Shown piece after piece: positions 43,668 to 52,746 of a stretch of 64,000 nt of DNA. The stretch is taken from assembly GCF_028435365.1 (NCBI RefSeq), contig NZ_JAGTJJ010000031.1, positions 1 to 64,000 on the forward strand, in the 5' to 3' direction. Both the position numbers and the translations under genes were made by a program. This DNA comes from Polyangium jinanense. GTDB taxonomy: Bacteria; Myxococcota; Polyangia; Polyangiales; Polyangiaceae. How positions within the stretch are numbered: position 1 is the stretch's first letter; each line of letters begins with the position of its first letter. The notes beneath the pieces are model-generated. The model did no database searches. It saw only the letters and a list, made by a program, of their open reading frames with translations, and was not told the origin of the DNA.

Positions 43668-46047
43668 GGGTCCCTCCGTGCATGCGGGCACGATCCGCGT
43701 GCGCGAACATCTCCTCGACGAGCGCGGGCGCGTCGAGCACGAGCGCGATGCGCTGGTCGGCGAGCTGCGTGGCGCCCGCGAAGCCCGCGACGTTCTTGAG
43801 GCTCGGGCCGAGGCCCTTGATGACGACGTCCTGCTCGCCGACGAGCGAGTCGACGACGAGGCCGAGGCGGCGGGTGCCGACCGCGGTGACGACGATGAAC
43901 CGACGCTTCTGCCGCGGCGCGAGCGCGGTCCGCGCAGAGGGCGACGAGCTGCCCGCGGGGCGGTACGGGAAGGCCGCGGCCGCGTAGTCCTGGCGGATGC
44001 TCTCGCTGCGCAGCGAGCCGCGCGGCGGGACCCCGGCATGGCCCATCGGCGGCGCATCCATGCCCATGCTCGTGCCAAAGGGGCCGGTGCCGCTCGAGTC
44101 CGGCGTGTCCGAGAGGCCGAAGAGGCGCGCGAGGTAGCAGAGCTGGAGCGTGCTGCCGCGCAAGGTGACGGCTTCGCGGCCGTCGATCACGCGCACGGCC
44201 TCGACGTCGAGCCACACGGCTTCCTGCACGTTCGCGAGCGGGATGGCGAACTGCTGGTCGCTCACCTTCACGATGAGCGCGCTGATGATCGCCAGCGTGA
44301 TCGGCAGGGTCACCGTGAACTTCGTGCCGATGCCCGGCTCGCTCTGGACGTCGATCACGCCGCCGAGCTTCGAGATGTTCGTCTTGACGACGTCCATGCC
44401 GACGCCGCGGCCGCTGATCTCGCTGACGGAGCTCTTCGTCGAGAGGCCCGGGACGAAGATGAGGTTCAGGACCTCGCGGCGGCTCATCGTGCGCGCCTCG
44501 TCCGCCTGCACGACGCCCATCCGGATCGCCTTCTCCAGCAGGCGTTCCGTGTCGATGCCCTTGCCGTCGTCCTCGATCTCGATGACGACGTGGTTGCCCT
44601 TCTGGAACGCGTTCAGCGCGATCGTGCCCACGGCGGGCTTGTTCACCGCCTCGCGCATCTCGCGCTCCTCGATGCCGTGATCGATCGCGTTCCGCATCAT
44701 GTGCATGAGCGGATCGCTGAGCTCCTCGACGATGAGCTTGTCGACCTCGGTCTCGGCGCCCGTGATGACGAGGTTCACCTGCTTGCCGGCCTCGCGGCTG
44801 ATCTGCCGGGCCACGCGCGCGAGTTTGTCGAAGACCTGGCCGAGCGGGACCATGCGGACCTCGAGGATCCCGCGGCGCAGGCTGATGACGTTGCGCTCGA
44901 AGTCACGCTGCAGCCGATGCAGGTTGATCCGGAGCTCGCGGTTCGTGTGCGCGTCGCGCATCTTCTCGAGCAGGCGCTCGAGCTCCGTGCGCACGATCGA
45001 CAGCTCGCCGACGATGTTCATCAGGACGTCGAGCTTCTGGATGTCGACGCGTACCGTCTGCGCGACGCTCTTGATCGTGCCGAGCTCCTGCGCTTTCGGC
45101 GGGATGCTCGCGCTCGTATCGAGGCGCGGCGCCGGGAAGGGATGCGGCGCCGTCATGTCGAGCGGCGCATGGCCGAGCGGCGGCATCGCGCTCGGCGTGC
45201 CGCTCGGCGCGACCGGCGGCGGCGAAGGCGTGGGCGTGGGGATGTGATGCGCCGGCACGGGCGCAGAGACGGCCGGCGCGGGCGCGGGCGCGGGTGCGGG
45301 CCCTCCGCCCTGCCGCGGCAGCTCCTCGACCTCCACGCCGAGGTGGTGGAGCGCGTTCCGAAGCGTCCCCGCCGACGCGCGCGAACCCATCAGGATCTCG
45401 AGCGTGATCGAGTCGATGTCGTCGCCGTCGCTCGCGGGCAGGTACGTGATGATGTCGCCGTGCGGCTTCGCGGTCGCCTTGAGCTCGTCGAGCCCCTGGT
45501 CGATCGTCGCGAGCTGGAACCGCACCTTCAGCCGGTAGAGCGTGTTGCCCTGCGCGATGTTCGTCTTGAGCTTGTGCTCTTCGAACTCGGTGAGCACCGC
45601 GAGCAGGTTCGGGTCGATGATGTGCCCGCCGCTGCCCCCTCCGCCGCCTGTGCTCGCGCCGCGATCGAGCTGCGCGAGCAGCTTTTCGAGCTCGGGCATC
45701 GGCTGGTCGCGGCCCTCTTTCTCGGCCTGGAGCAGCTTGCCGTAGAGCTGCACCGAGAGGAAGAGCAGGTCGAGCACGGGGGCCGTGACGTCGACCTTGC
45801 CGAGGCGCAGATCGTCGAGCAGTTCCTCGAGCTTGTGCGAGAGGCTCGACATCCGCGTCGCGCCGAACAGGCCCGCGAGGCCCTTCAGCGTGTGCACGGC
45901 GCGGAAGACGTCGTTGATCAGATCCGGGTCGACGTGGCCGGACTTCTGCGCCTCGTCGAGCGCGAGCAGATCTCGCCCGAGCCCTTCGACGATCTCCTGC
46001 GCCTCGGAGAAGAACTCCTCGCGCGCGCGTTCGCTCTCGCTCGTCAA
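43657..46047 (-). CDS. cheA: Chemotaxis histidine kinase CheA
   Basis: The 796-residue protein is complete: P1 Hpt domain (about 1-105) with His52 in VHTLKG, a CheY-binding-type region (about 160-260), a Pro-rich linker (about 265-335), P3 dimerisation helices, P4 ATPase with HMMRNAIDHGIE, EDDGKGID and GRGVGMDVV, and P5 CheW-like domain to the C terminus, which carries a His/Pro/Gly-rich insert. It passes phosphate from ATP via His52 to CheB and the response regulator. Its start overlaps the upstream regulator stop as ATGA. Confidence 0.96.
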   Translation of the reverse strand: MTSESERAREEFFSEAQEIVEGLGRDLLALDEAQKSGHVDPDLINDVFRAVHTLKGLAGLFGATRMSSLSHKLEELLDDLRLGKVDVTAPVLDLLFLSVQLYGKLLQAEKEGRDQPMPELEKLLAQLDRGASTGGGGGSGGHIIDPNLLAVLTEFEEHKLKTNIAQGNTLYRLKVRFQLATIDQGLDELKATAKPHGDIITYLPASDGDDIDSITLEILMGSRASAGTLRNALHHLGVEVEELPRQGGGPAPAPAPAPAVSAPVPAHHIPTPTPSPPPVAPSGTPSAMPPLGHAPLDMTAPHPFPAPRLDTSASIPPKAQELGTIKSVAQTVRVDIQKLDVLMNIVGELSIVRTELERLLEKMRDAHTNRELRINLHRLQRDFERNVISLRRGILEVRMVPLGQVFDKLARVARQISREAGKQVNLVITGAETEVDKLIVEELSDPLMHMMRNAIDHGIEEREMREAVNKPAVGTIALNAFQKGNHVVIEIEDDGKGIDTERLLEKAIRMGVVQADEARTMSRREVLNLIFVPGLSTKSSVSEISGRGVGMDVVKTNISKLGGVIDVQSEPGIGTKFTVTLPITLAIISALIVKVSDQQFAIPLANVQEAVWLDVEAVRVIDGREAVTLRGSTLQLCYLARLFGLSDTPDSSGTGPFGTSMGMDAPPMGHAGVPPRGSLRSESIRQDYAAAAFPYRPAGSSSPSARTALAPRQKRRFIVVTAVGTRRLGLVVDSLVGEQDVVIKGLGPSLKNVAGFAGATQLADQRIALVLDAPALVEEMFAHADRARMHGGTHGF

Positions 46048-46487
46048 CGCGACCCCTCGCTGCTCTCGGCCGGAAGGGAGCTCCGCGCTTGCAGGATCGT
46101 CGTGATGGCGCGCTGCAGCGCCTCCACCGTGAAGGGCTTCGCGAGGAACGCGTCGGCGCCGAGCGCGAGGCCGCGCGCCCGGTCCTTTTCGGAGGATTGC
46201 GTCGAGATGACGATCGTGGCGACCTTCCGGTGCCGCTCGCTGTCGCGCATGAACCGCAGGAGCTCGAGCCCGTTGATGTCCGGCATGTTGATGTCGGTGA
46301 TCACGAGGTCGTAGTGCCCGCGCGGCAGGAGGCGGAGCGCGTCGAACCCGCTGGCAGCCTCGACGACCTCCACCTCGCCGTGCGTGTCGTCCGGGCTCGT
46401 TGCGAAGAGCCCCGGCGCATCCTCGAGCGCCGCGCGGATGAACGCCCGGAACGCAGAGGAGTCCTCGACGACCAGGATACGAGCCAT
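46044..46487 (-). CDS. CheY-like single-domain response regulator
   Basis: The 147-residue protein is one receiver domain with VVEDS (acidic pair Glu8-Asp9), phosphoacceptor Asp65 in VITDINMPDING, the TQSSEKD switch Thr/Ser region and the KPF Lys at about 117. No output domain follows. It is the first gene of the che operon and overlaps cheA by ATGA, so it is the natural target of this CheA. Its downstream partner (motor, kinase or other) is not in the operon. Confidence 0.92.
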   Translation of the reverse strand: MARILVVEDSSAFRAFIRAALEDAPGLFATSPDDTHGEVEVVEAASGFDALRLLPRGHYDLVITDINMPDINGLELLRFMRDSERHRKVATIVISTQSSEKDRARGLALGADAFLAKPFTVEALQRAITTILQARSSLPAESSEGSR

Positions 46488-46734
46488 GCCGTGAGGTTAG
46501 CGGAAACGCCCCGCGATCAGGAGGTTTTTGGCGGAGCTCCGCGCGCCCCGGGGGGGCCGCGGCGTGACCGGTCTCTGACCGACGCTGATTTCTTGCCCGG
46601 AAATGTGCCCTCGCGGGGGGAACGCCAGGGCGGAAGCGGGCCGAGCCCGCGCGCCTCGTGACCCGGGGTGGGAACCGTGGTCACGGACGATCCCACGCGC
46701 CGCGAATTGACAGGCCCTCGAAGGTCCTGCCCTA

Positions 46735-47820
46735 ATGCGATCCGTGAACGACAGAAACAAGGCCGCGCTCGGCGCGGGTACCTCTTCCTACGCCTGGGTG
46801 ACGCTCGTGTCGCTCCTCGCGCTTCTCCTCGCTGCGTGCGGGGGCGGCTTGAACGTCCGTCTCATCAACTCGGCGCAGAAGAAGCCCAACAACGTCTGGG
46901 TCTTCTTCACGGTCGACGCGGGCAAGGACAAGCCCGTCGGTGGCCTCGCCGCCGAGGACTTCAAGATCTACGAGGACGGCGAGCTCGTCTCGGCCTTCGA
47001 GAGCAAGCAGACGATCCAGAACCCGGAGGTCGCGGCCGTCATGTACACGATGCTGCTCGTGGACATGAGCGGCAGCGTGACCGAGTCCGGGCAGGCGGAC
47101 GCGCTCGTCGATGCCGCGAAGGCCTTCGCCGAGCGCGTCGGCAAGACGCAGAAGGTCGGCGTGTACGCCTTCGACGGCTCGGAGAAGATCCACTCCGTCG
47201 TGCCCTTCACCGAGGCGCAAGGCTCGGTCGAGGGTGGTCTCGAAGGGCTGCGCAGCTACAAGCCCAAGGACCCGTCGACGAACCTGCACGGCGCCGTCGT
47301 CGAGGGCCTCGCGACGCTCAAGAAGGAGCTCGACAAGGACAAGCGCCCGCTCAAGTTCGGCTCGCTCGTCGTCTTCTCGGACGGCACGGATCGCGCCGCG
47401 CGCGTGACCCGCGACCAGATGAAGGACGACATGGGCAAGGACGAGTACGAGAACTACCAGATCTATGCGATCGGCGTCGGCGCCGAGATCGGCAAGGCGA
47501 AGCTCGACGAGATCGGGCGCGACGGGACCGAGCTCGCGACCGATCAGGCGAAGGTCAAGGAGGCCTTCGACAAGATGGCCGCGCGCATCGAGGCGCACAT
47601 GAAGCGCTTCTACCTGCTCTCGTACTGCACGCCGGCCCGCAAGGGTGAGCACGAGGTCACGATCGAGGCGATCAGCAAGAAGGATCCCGAGGGCTCCGGC
47701 GAGGTCGAGTACAAGTTCAACGCCGACGGCTTCGGGCCTCCGCCCGACTGCGATCCGAAGGCGCCTCCGGCCTTCGACCTGAAGGAGCCGGCGCCGAAGC
47801 CGGCCGAAGCCGCCAAGTAA
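46735..47820 (+). CDS. VWA-domain lipoprotein
   Basis: The 361-residue protein has a lipoprotein signal (LLAAC, Cys35) and a von Willebrand A domain (about 100-320) with an intact MIDAS: DMSGS at 110-114 and the later Thr/Asp (STNLHG and FSDGTD). The N-terminal VNVRLINSAQKKPNNVWVFFTVD type strand segment resembles the immunoglobulin-like lead domain of Ca/Mg-binding adhesion lipoproteins. It would bind a partner through a metal ion at the envelope. The gene is divergent from the che operon with 247 bases between, and followed 83 bases later by the receiver gene. Confidence 0.86.
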   Translation: MRSVNDRNKAALGAGTSSYAWVTLVSLLALLLAACGGGLNVRLINSAQKKPNNVWVFFTVDAGKDKPVGGLAAEDFKIYEDGELVSAFESKQTIQNPEVAAVMYTMLLVDMSGSVTESGQADALVDAAKAFAERVGKTQKVGVYAFDGSEKIHSVVPFTEAQGSVEGGLEGLRSYKPKDPSTNLHGAVVEGLATLKKELDKDKRPLKFGSLVVFSDGTDRAARVTRDQMKDDMGKDEYENYQIYAIGVGAEIGKAKLDEIGRDGTELATDQAKVKEAFDKMAARIEAHMKRFYLLSYCTPARKGEHEVTIEAISKKDPEGSGEVEYKFNADGFGPPPDCDPKAPPAFDLKEPAPKPAEAAK

Positions 47821-47903
47821 CACGACGCCGAAACATCGGCCCAGCAAGGCCCGCGCGCATCGAGGTATGCTCGCGGGCCTCGTTCATTTCGAGGGGAGGA
47901 CGC

Positions 47904-48296
47904 ATGCCCGTTTCGAAGGTGCTGCTGGTCGATGACGAGCCGCACATCCGGCGAATTGGTGAGCTGAGCCTGAAGGGCGTCGGCAAATGGAAGGTCGTGC
48001 TCGCGTCCTCCGGTCACGAAGCGCTGGAGGCCGCGGCGCGCGAAGCACCCGACGTGATCCTGCTCGACGTGATGATGCCCGACATGGATGGCCAGGAGAC
48101 GCTCCTCGAGCTCCGCGCGCGCGAAGCCACGGCCGCGATCCCGATCATCTTCATGACCGCGAAGGTGCAGAAGCACGAGGTCGATCGCTACCGCGAGCTC
48201 GGCGCCGCGGGCGTCATCCCCAAGCCCTTCGATCCGATGGCCCTGCCCGGACAAATCCGGGACATCCTCGCTTCGTACGCGGGCCCACGGGCTTGA
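47904..48296 (+). CDS. Single-domain response regulator
   Basis: The 130-residue protein is a receiver only: VLLVDDEPHI (Asp10-Asp11), phosphoacceptor Asp55 in VILLDVMMPDMDG, Thr in IIFMTAKV and Lys in VIPKPFDP. With no output domain it is a phosphate shuttle or CheY-like protein. It is 37 bases upstream of the GAF histidine kinase, so the two probably form a pair in one operon. Confidence 0.92.
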   Translation: MPVSKVLLVDDEPHIRRIGELSLKGVGKWKVVLASSGHEALEAAAREAPDVILLDVMMPDMDGQETLLELRAREATAAIPIIFMTAKVQKHEVDRYRELGAAGVIPKPFDPMALPGQIRDILASYAGPRA

Positions 48297-48333
48297 TCGT
48301 GGCTCACCGCGTGCAAGGGACACGGGAACCGAC

Positions 48334-49629
48334 ATGAAAGCAGCCCCTGCCCCTGCCGACGAGATCGAGCGGCTCGCGGCCCTGAGCGACGCGGCGATCC
48401 TCGACACGCCGCCCGAGCGTGCCTTCGACGATCTCACGCGCCTCGCGGCCTCGATTTGCCGCACGCCCATCGCGCTCGTCTCGCTCGTCGATCGTGAGCG
48501 TCAGTGGTTCAAGTCGAAGGTCGGGCTCGACGCGAGCGAGACGCCGCGCGAGGTGGCGTTCTGCGCGCACGCGATCCTTGGAGATGAGCTGTTCCTCGTC
48601 CCCGACGCGTATGACGACGAGCGGTTCGCGGACAATCCGCTCGTGACCGGCGCGCCGAACGTGCGGTTTTACGCGGGCGCGCCGCTCGCGACCGCGGACG
48701 GTCACAACATCGGGACGCTTTGCGTCATCGACAACGGCCCGCGCCAGCTCGATGACGATCAACGAAGCGCGCTCTCGGCGCTCGCGCGTCAGGTGGCCGC
48801 GCAGATCGACCTTCGCCGCGCGAACGGGCGGCTTGCAAAGTTGAACGGCGAACTCGTTGCACGGGCGCGCGAGGCGCAGGCAGTGATCGAGCAACGCAAG
48901 GTGATCGAGCGCATCAAAGACGAGTTCGTCTCGACGGTCGCGCACGAGCTGCGGACGCCGCTCACCTCGATCCGCGGCGCGCTCGGCCTGCTGGAAGGCG
49001 GGGTGCTCGGCGCCCTGCCCGACGAGGCGATGGAGGTCGTGAACATCGCCCGGACGAACACCGACAGGCTCGTGCGGCTCATCAACGACTTCCTCGACCT
49101 GGAGAAGATCGAAGCGGGCAAGCTCGAGCTCACGCCGAAGCACGTCGACGTGCGGCGGCTCGTTTCCAGCCTCGTCGAGAGCCTTTCTCCCGTGGCCGCG
49201 GAGGCCAAGGTCGAGCTCTGGGCGGAGGTGCGGGGAGATCTCGACCTCGTGGCGGATGAGGACCGGATCGCTCAGGTGCTCACGAACCTGATGTCCAATG
49301 CCCTCAAGTTCTCGCCGTCCGAGGCGCGGGTCGAGCTCTTCGCGGAGGCGACGGCGACCGGCCACGTGCGCTTCGGCGTGCGCGATCGCGGACCCGGGAT
49401 CGCGGAGGCGGACCTCGCGCGGCTCTTCAACCGGTTCGAGCAGCTCGGCGGCCATGGCCCGCGCAAAGTCGGCGGCACGGGGCTCGGGCTCGCGATCTCG
49501 AAGGCGATCGTCGAGCAGCACGGGGGTACGATCGGGGTCGCGTCGACGCTCGGGCAAGGCAGCACATTCTGGTTCGAGTTGCCGCCGCGGGACACGCGGC
49601 CGAGCCTCACAGCGCCGAGCGAAATGTAG
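48334..49629 (+). CDS. GAF-domain sensor histidine kinase
   Basis: The 431-residue soluble protein has a GAF domain (about 5-160) of the PDxxRFADNPLV-TG type (RFYAGAPLATADGHNIGTLCVIDN), a coiled stretch, HisKA with VAHELRTPLTS (His204), and HATPase_c with N-box LMSNALKFS, G1 DRGPGIA and G2 GGTGLGLAISKA. No transmembrane or receiver domain occurs. It lies between a lone receiver and a lone Hpt protein, which gives the parts of a phosphorelay. Confidence 0.93.
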   Translation: MKAAPAPADEIERLAALSDAAILDTPPERAFDDLTRLAASICRTPIALVSLVDRERQWFKSKVGLDASETPREVAFCAHAILGDELFLVPDAYDDERFADNPLVTGAPNVRFYAGAPLATADGHNIGTLCVIDNGPRQLDDDQRSALSALARQVAAQIDLRRANGRLAKLNGELVARAREAQAVIEQRKVIERIKDEFVSTVAHELRTPLTSIRGALGLLEGGVLGALPDEAMEVVNIARTNTDRLVRLINDFLDLEKIEAGKLELTPKHVDVRRLVSSLVESLSPVAAEAKVELWAEVRGDLDLVADEDRIAQVLTNLMSNALKFSPSEARVELFAEATATGHVRFGVRDRGPGIAEADLARLFNRFEQLGGHGPRKVGGTGLGLAISKAIVEQHGGTIGVASTLGQGSTFWFELPPRDTRPSLTAPSEM

Positions 49630-49686
49630 ATCTGGTCGAAATCTCGGGGCCTGCCTCGCCGACTCCGCCTATGATCGACGCACCCG

Positions 49687-50040
49687 ATGGCGCATACGAA
49701 GGACGACGAGATCCGAGCGGCGCTCCTGGAATTACGCAGGGAGTACCTGGCGGAGCTGCCGGGGCTCCTGGAGCAGCTCGCCGAGGTCGTGTCCGCGGCG
49801 AAGCAGGGGAGCGCGAAGGACGCGATGCGCGTCGCGGTGTCGAGGGCGCACGCGCTGCGCGGGACCGCGGGATCATACCGGTTTCAGGACATCAGCGACG
49901 CCGCTGGCCTCATCGAGGACGGGCTGCTCGGCATCCAGGGCGGCTGGTTGCCCCCGGAGCAAGCGTGGCCCGAGATCGAGCGCGCGCTCGCGAGCGCCCG
50001 CGCGGCGTGTGATCGCGCGGGCGCCGCGCTCAAGCCGTAG
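49687..50040 (+). CDS. Stand-alone Hpt (histidine phosphotransfer) protein
   Basis: The 117-residue helical protein has an Hpt core with the phosphorylatable His55 in RAHALRGTAGSY, the usual His-x-Leu-[KR]-Gly form, flanked by long helices. An Hpt protein carries phosphate between receivers. It follows the GAF kinase by 57 bases on the same strand. Its 3' end overlaps the converging receiver fragment by 11 bases. Confidence 0.82.
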   Translation: MAHTKDDEIRAALLELRREYLAELPGLLEQLAEVVSAAKQGSAKDAMRVAVSRAHALRGTAGSYRFQDISDAAGLIEDGLLGIQGGWLPPEQAWPEIERALASARAACDRAGAALKP

Positions 50041-50458
50041 GGGCCGCGCCCCAGCTGGCCCGCTCGACGATGCCGTCGATCGTGTCGACGAGGCGGCGCA
50101 GATCGATCGGCTTCGCCACGAACTCGCGTACGCCGAGGACCGCGAACTTCCAGCGCTCCTGCGGGCCGACGCGGCCGCTCAAGACGACGACACGCGCGTG
50201 ATCGCCGCGCGGCAAGGCGCGCAGGTGCGAGAGCGTGTCCACGCCGTCGAGGTCGGGCATGTCGAGGTCGAGCAGCACGAGATCGGGCGGCTCGTCGCGC
50301 GCGGCGTCGAGAGCATCCTGGCCCGAGCGCGCGACGCGGATGCGCACCGATCGGCCCTTCAAGGCGAGCTCGGCCGCCTTGGCGGCGAACTTGCCGAACG
50401 CGGGATCGTCGTCCACCGCGAGGACGCGGATCGGCCGGAGGATGTTCTCCCCGGGCAT
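50030..50458 (-). CDS. Receiver domain, C-terminal part of a frameshifted kinase-receiver gene
   Basis: From ATG 50458 the frame encodes 142 residues: receiver domain with VDDDP (Asp16-18), phosphoacceptor Asp64 in VLLDLDMPDLDG and Lys117 in FVAKPID. The same frame is open further upstream to about 50636 and there encodes FDAVLSRALAKHPVDRYPSCVTFARDLV, a kinase C-lobe end. So this looks like the tail of the Ser/Thr kinase at 50542-51444, moved out of frame. Alone it could still be made as a CheY-like protein. Converges with the Hpt gene. Confidence 0.8.
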   Translation of the reverse strand: MPGENILRPIRVLAVDDDPAFGKFAAKAAELALKGRSVRIRVARSGQDALDAARDEPPDLVLLDLDMPDLDGVDTLSHLRALPRGDHARVVVLSGRVGPQERWKFAVLGVREFVAKPIDLRRLVDTIDGIVERASWGAAPTA

Positions 50459-50541
50459 CCGGGTGCTCGGCGGCGGCTCCTGGATCGACGGCGCCGCGGC
50501 GGCCTTGGGGGAGCCTGCGCGGACGAGGTCACGCGCGAACG

Positions 50542-51444
50542 TCACGCAGCTCGGATACCGATCGACGGGGTGTTTCGCGAGCGCGCGAGAGAGCACCGCA
50601 TCGAACGGAGCGAGCTCGGGCGCACCGACGAGGCGAGGGGAATGGGCGCGCGCTGATGGGCCTGCAGGAGCCGCACGATGTTGCGGTCGAGGTAGGGCGT
50701 GCGCCCCGTGAGCAGCTCGAACGCCACGCATCCGAGCGCATAGATGTCGCTCCACGGGCCTACCGTGATCCCGTCGGCGCCGAGCCCGGCTTGCTCGGGG
50801 GCCATGTAGATCGGCGTGCCTTCGATCGTTTCGGGATCCGGATCCGACGACTGCTGTGCGAGCCCGAAATCGATGAGCACGGGCCTGCCGGTGTCCTCCT
50901 CGATGACGATGTTGCCGGGCTTCACGTCGCGATGGACGATGCCGCGCGCGTGCGCGGCGTCGAGCCCGTCGGCGATGCGGCTCAGGATGGTGAGCGCGCG
51001 GTGTTGCGGAAGGAAGCTCTGGCGCTGCCGGTAGTCGTCGAGGATCGCCTCGAGTGAGCGGCCTGCGACGTACTCCATCGCGAAGAAGTACGAGCGCCCG
51101 TGGCGGCCGAACGCGTACACCTGCACGACGTGTTGATCCCGCAGCGTCGCGAGCGCCTTCGCTTCCTGCTGGAGCTTCTGCTCCGCGAGCGCGTCGTCCC
51201 ACGTCGGCACGATGAGCTTCAGCGCCACCGTCCGATCGAGCCAGGTGTCGCGCGCGCGGTAGACGACCCCCATGCCGCCGCGGCCGAGCTCTCGTTCGAC
51301 GTGGTACGTGCCAGCCACGAGCGAGCCCGGCTCGGGCGTGATCGAGGGCCGCGAGGGCGCGTCGATCACGTTGCCGAACTCGTCGAGGGACGACGTATCG
51401 ACGTAGGCTTCGCCGGATCTGTCTGGCGACGAAGGTATGCTCAT
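50542..51444 (-). CDS. Ser/Thr protein kinase, frame lost before its C-lobe end
   Basis: This 300-residue reading frame is a Hanks-type kinase: Gly loop GRGGMGVVY (about 54-62), Lys76 in VALKLI, catalytic Asp173 in HRDVKPGN, DFG at 192-194, and APEQ activation-segment end. After residue about 269 (QRAPIP) the frame yields sequence unlike kinases (LASSVRPSSLRSM...). The natural continuation PRLVGAPELAPFDAVLSRALAKH is in another frame; adding one G to the GGGG at 50637-50640 would restore kinase plus receiver. Either a recent mutation or a sequencing error. Confidence 0.82.
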   Translation of the reverse strand: MSIPSSPDRSGEAYVDTSSLDEFGNVIDAPSRPSITPEPGSLVAGTYHVERELGRGGMGVVYRARDTWLDRTVALKLIVPTWDDALAEQKLQQEAKALATLRDQHVVQVYAFGRHGRSYFFAMEYVAGRSLEAILDDYRQRQSFLPQHRALTILSRIADGLDAAHARGIVHRDVKPGNIVIEEDTGRPVLIDFGLAQQSSDPDPETIEGTPIYMAPEQAGLGADGITVGPWSDIYALGCVAFELLTGRTPYLDRNIVRLLQAHQRAPIPLASSVRPSSLRSMRCSLARSRNTPSIGIRAA

Positions 51445-51594
51445 GAGCTGCCCGCCCCGGCTTGAAAATGTGCCGGCCCTTTTCTTTTTTAGGCCGGCTG
51501 CTCGGGCGTCGCGAGTGAAAAGAAACGCGGGCGCGGGCGCCTGTGATGCGGATTCCTCCGGGCTTCCGTCGTCGAAGGTGAAGCCGCTGCTGCG

Positions 51595-52746
51595 TCAGGC
51601 GCCCTCGGGCAAGCTGCTTCGTTCGCGCTCGGCGCGCCGCGCGCCCGCGAGCTGGCCACACGCGCCGCCGACGTCGCGGCCGCGCGGCCTTCGGACGAGC
51701 GTGGTCACGCCGTGCGACGAGAGCCGCGCGACGAAGGCGTCGAGCCGCTCGGGCGCGGGCGGGCGGAGCGCCGGATCGGGGCCGGGATTGCACGGGATCA
51801 CGTTCACGCGGCAGCGAATCCCGCGGACGTAGGCGGCGAGCAAATCGGCGTCCTCGGGCGCGTCGTTCCAGCGGTCGAAGAGCACGTACTCGAAGAGCAC
51901 GCGGCGTCCGTGCGGGAGCGCGGCGAGGATCGCGTCGCGAAGCGCAGCGAGCGGGAAGCGCGCGTTGATGGGCATGATCGCGCGGCGTCGCTCGTCGTCC
52001 GGCGCGTTGAGGCTCACGGCGAGCTCGGCGCGCGTGCCGGCGAAGAACGCGGGCAGTTTGTCGGCGACGCCGACGGTGCTCACCGTGACGCGCGAGGGCG
52101 CGAAGGCGAAGGCGCGATCGTCCGTGAGCAAGCGGAGCGCGCGCAGCACCTCGGGCAGGTTGTCGAAGGGCTCGCCCATGCCCATGAACACGAGGTTCGA
52201 GAGCGGCGGCGCGCCGCCGGCCTCGTTCCAGAGCGCGCGGGCGAGCCGGACTTGGTCGATGATCTCGCCCGTCGAGAGCTGCCGTTCGAGCCCGAGCCGG
52301 CCGGTCTCGCAGAACGCGCAGGCGCGCGCGCAGCCGACCTGGCTGGAGATGCAGAGCGTGGTGCGGCCGGGGCCGGGGATGAGGACCGACTCGACGAGGG
52401 CGCCGTCCCGGGCGCGAAAGAGCAGCCGGATCGTGCCGTCCTCGGCCGGCGCGCGCTCGTGCAGCGCGAGCGCGGGTGCGGGATCGAGCGCGGCGAGCGT
52501 CGCGTGGGCCCAGGCGCCGATGCCGAGCCCGGCGAAGACGTCGGGGCCCCAGGGCACCTCGGCGAGGTCGCGGAAGAACGCATGCCGGACGATCCGCGCA
52601 GCGGCCGAGCGCGCGGCCGAGGGAGCTCCGCCGGCTGCGACGAGGCGCTCGGCGAGCGAGCCTGCGTCGTGCGAGGCGAGGAGCGCGTCGCCGCGGGCGG
52701 CGCGCGAGACCAGCGGGATCCCCCCGCGCTTGTCGAGAACGTCCAC
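51595..52746 (-). CDS. rlmN: 23S rRNA (adenine-C2)-methyltransferase RlmN
   Basis: The 383-residue radical-SAM enzyme has the cluster Cys139, Cys143 and Cys146 in GCARACAFC, the catalytic Cys132 seven residues earlier in TTLCISSQVGC, GMGEPFDN for SAM binding, and the methyl-carrying Cys363 in DVGGACGQL. It methylates A2503 of 23S rRNA and A37 of some tRNAs. The start is GTG 52746. It has slightly unusual length and an Ala-rich N-terminal domain compared with typical 350-375 residue enzymes. It lies upstream of the kinase gene on the same strand, 150 bases apart. Confidence 0.95.
   Translation of the reverse strand: MDVLDKRGGIPLVSRAARGDALLASHDAGSLAERLVAAGGAPSAARSAAARIVRHAFFRDLAEVPWGPDVFAGLGIGAWAHATLAALDPAPALALHERAPAEDGTIRLLFRARDGALVESVLIPGPGRTTLCISSQVGCARACAFCETGRLGLERQLSTGEIIDQVRLARALWNEAGGAPPLSNLVFMGMGEPFDNLPEVLRALRLLTDDRAFAFAPSRVTVSTVGVADKLPAFFAGTRAELAVSLNAPDDERRRAIMPINARFPLAALRDAILAALPHGRRVLFEYVLFDRWNDAPEDADLLAAYVRGIRCRVNVIPCNPGPDPALRPPAPERLDAFVARLSSHGVTTLVRRPRGRDVGGACGQLAGARRAERERSSLPEGA

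Noticed and set aside
46707..46736. TTGACA with an 18-base spacer and CCTAAT as a sigma-70 promoter for the VWA gene
   Set aside because: The -10 hexamer would overlap the ATG at 46735 and matches only 4 of 6 bases, so it cannot serve the start used here.
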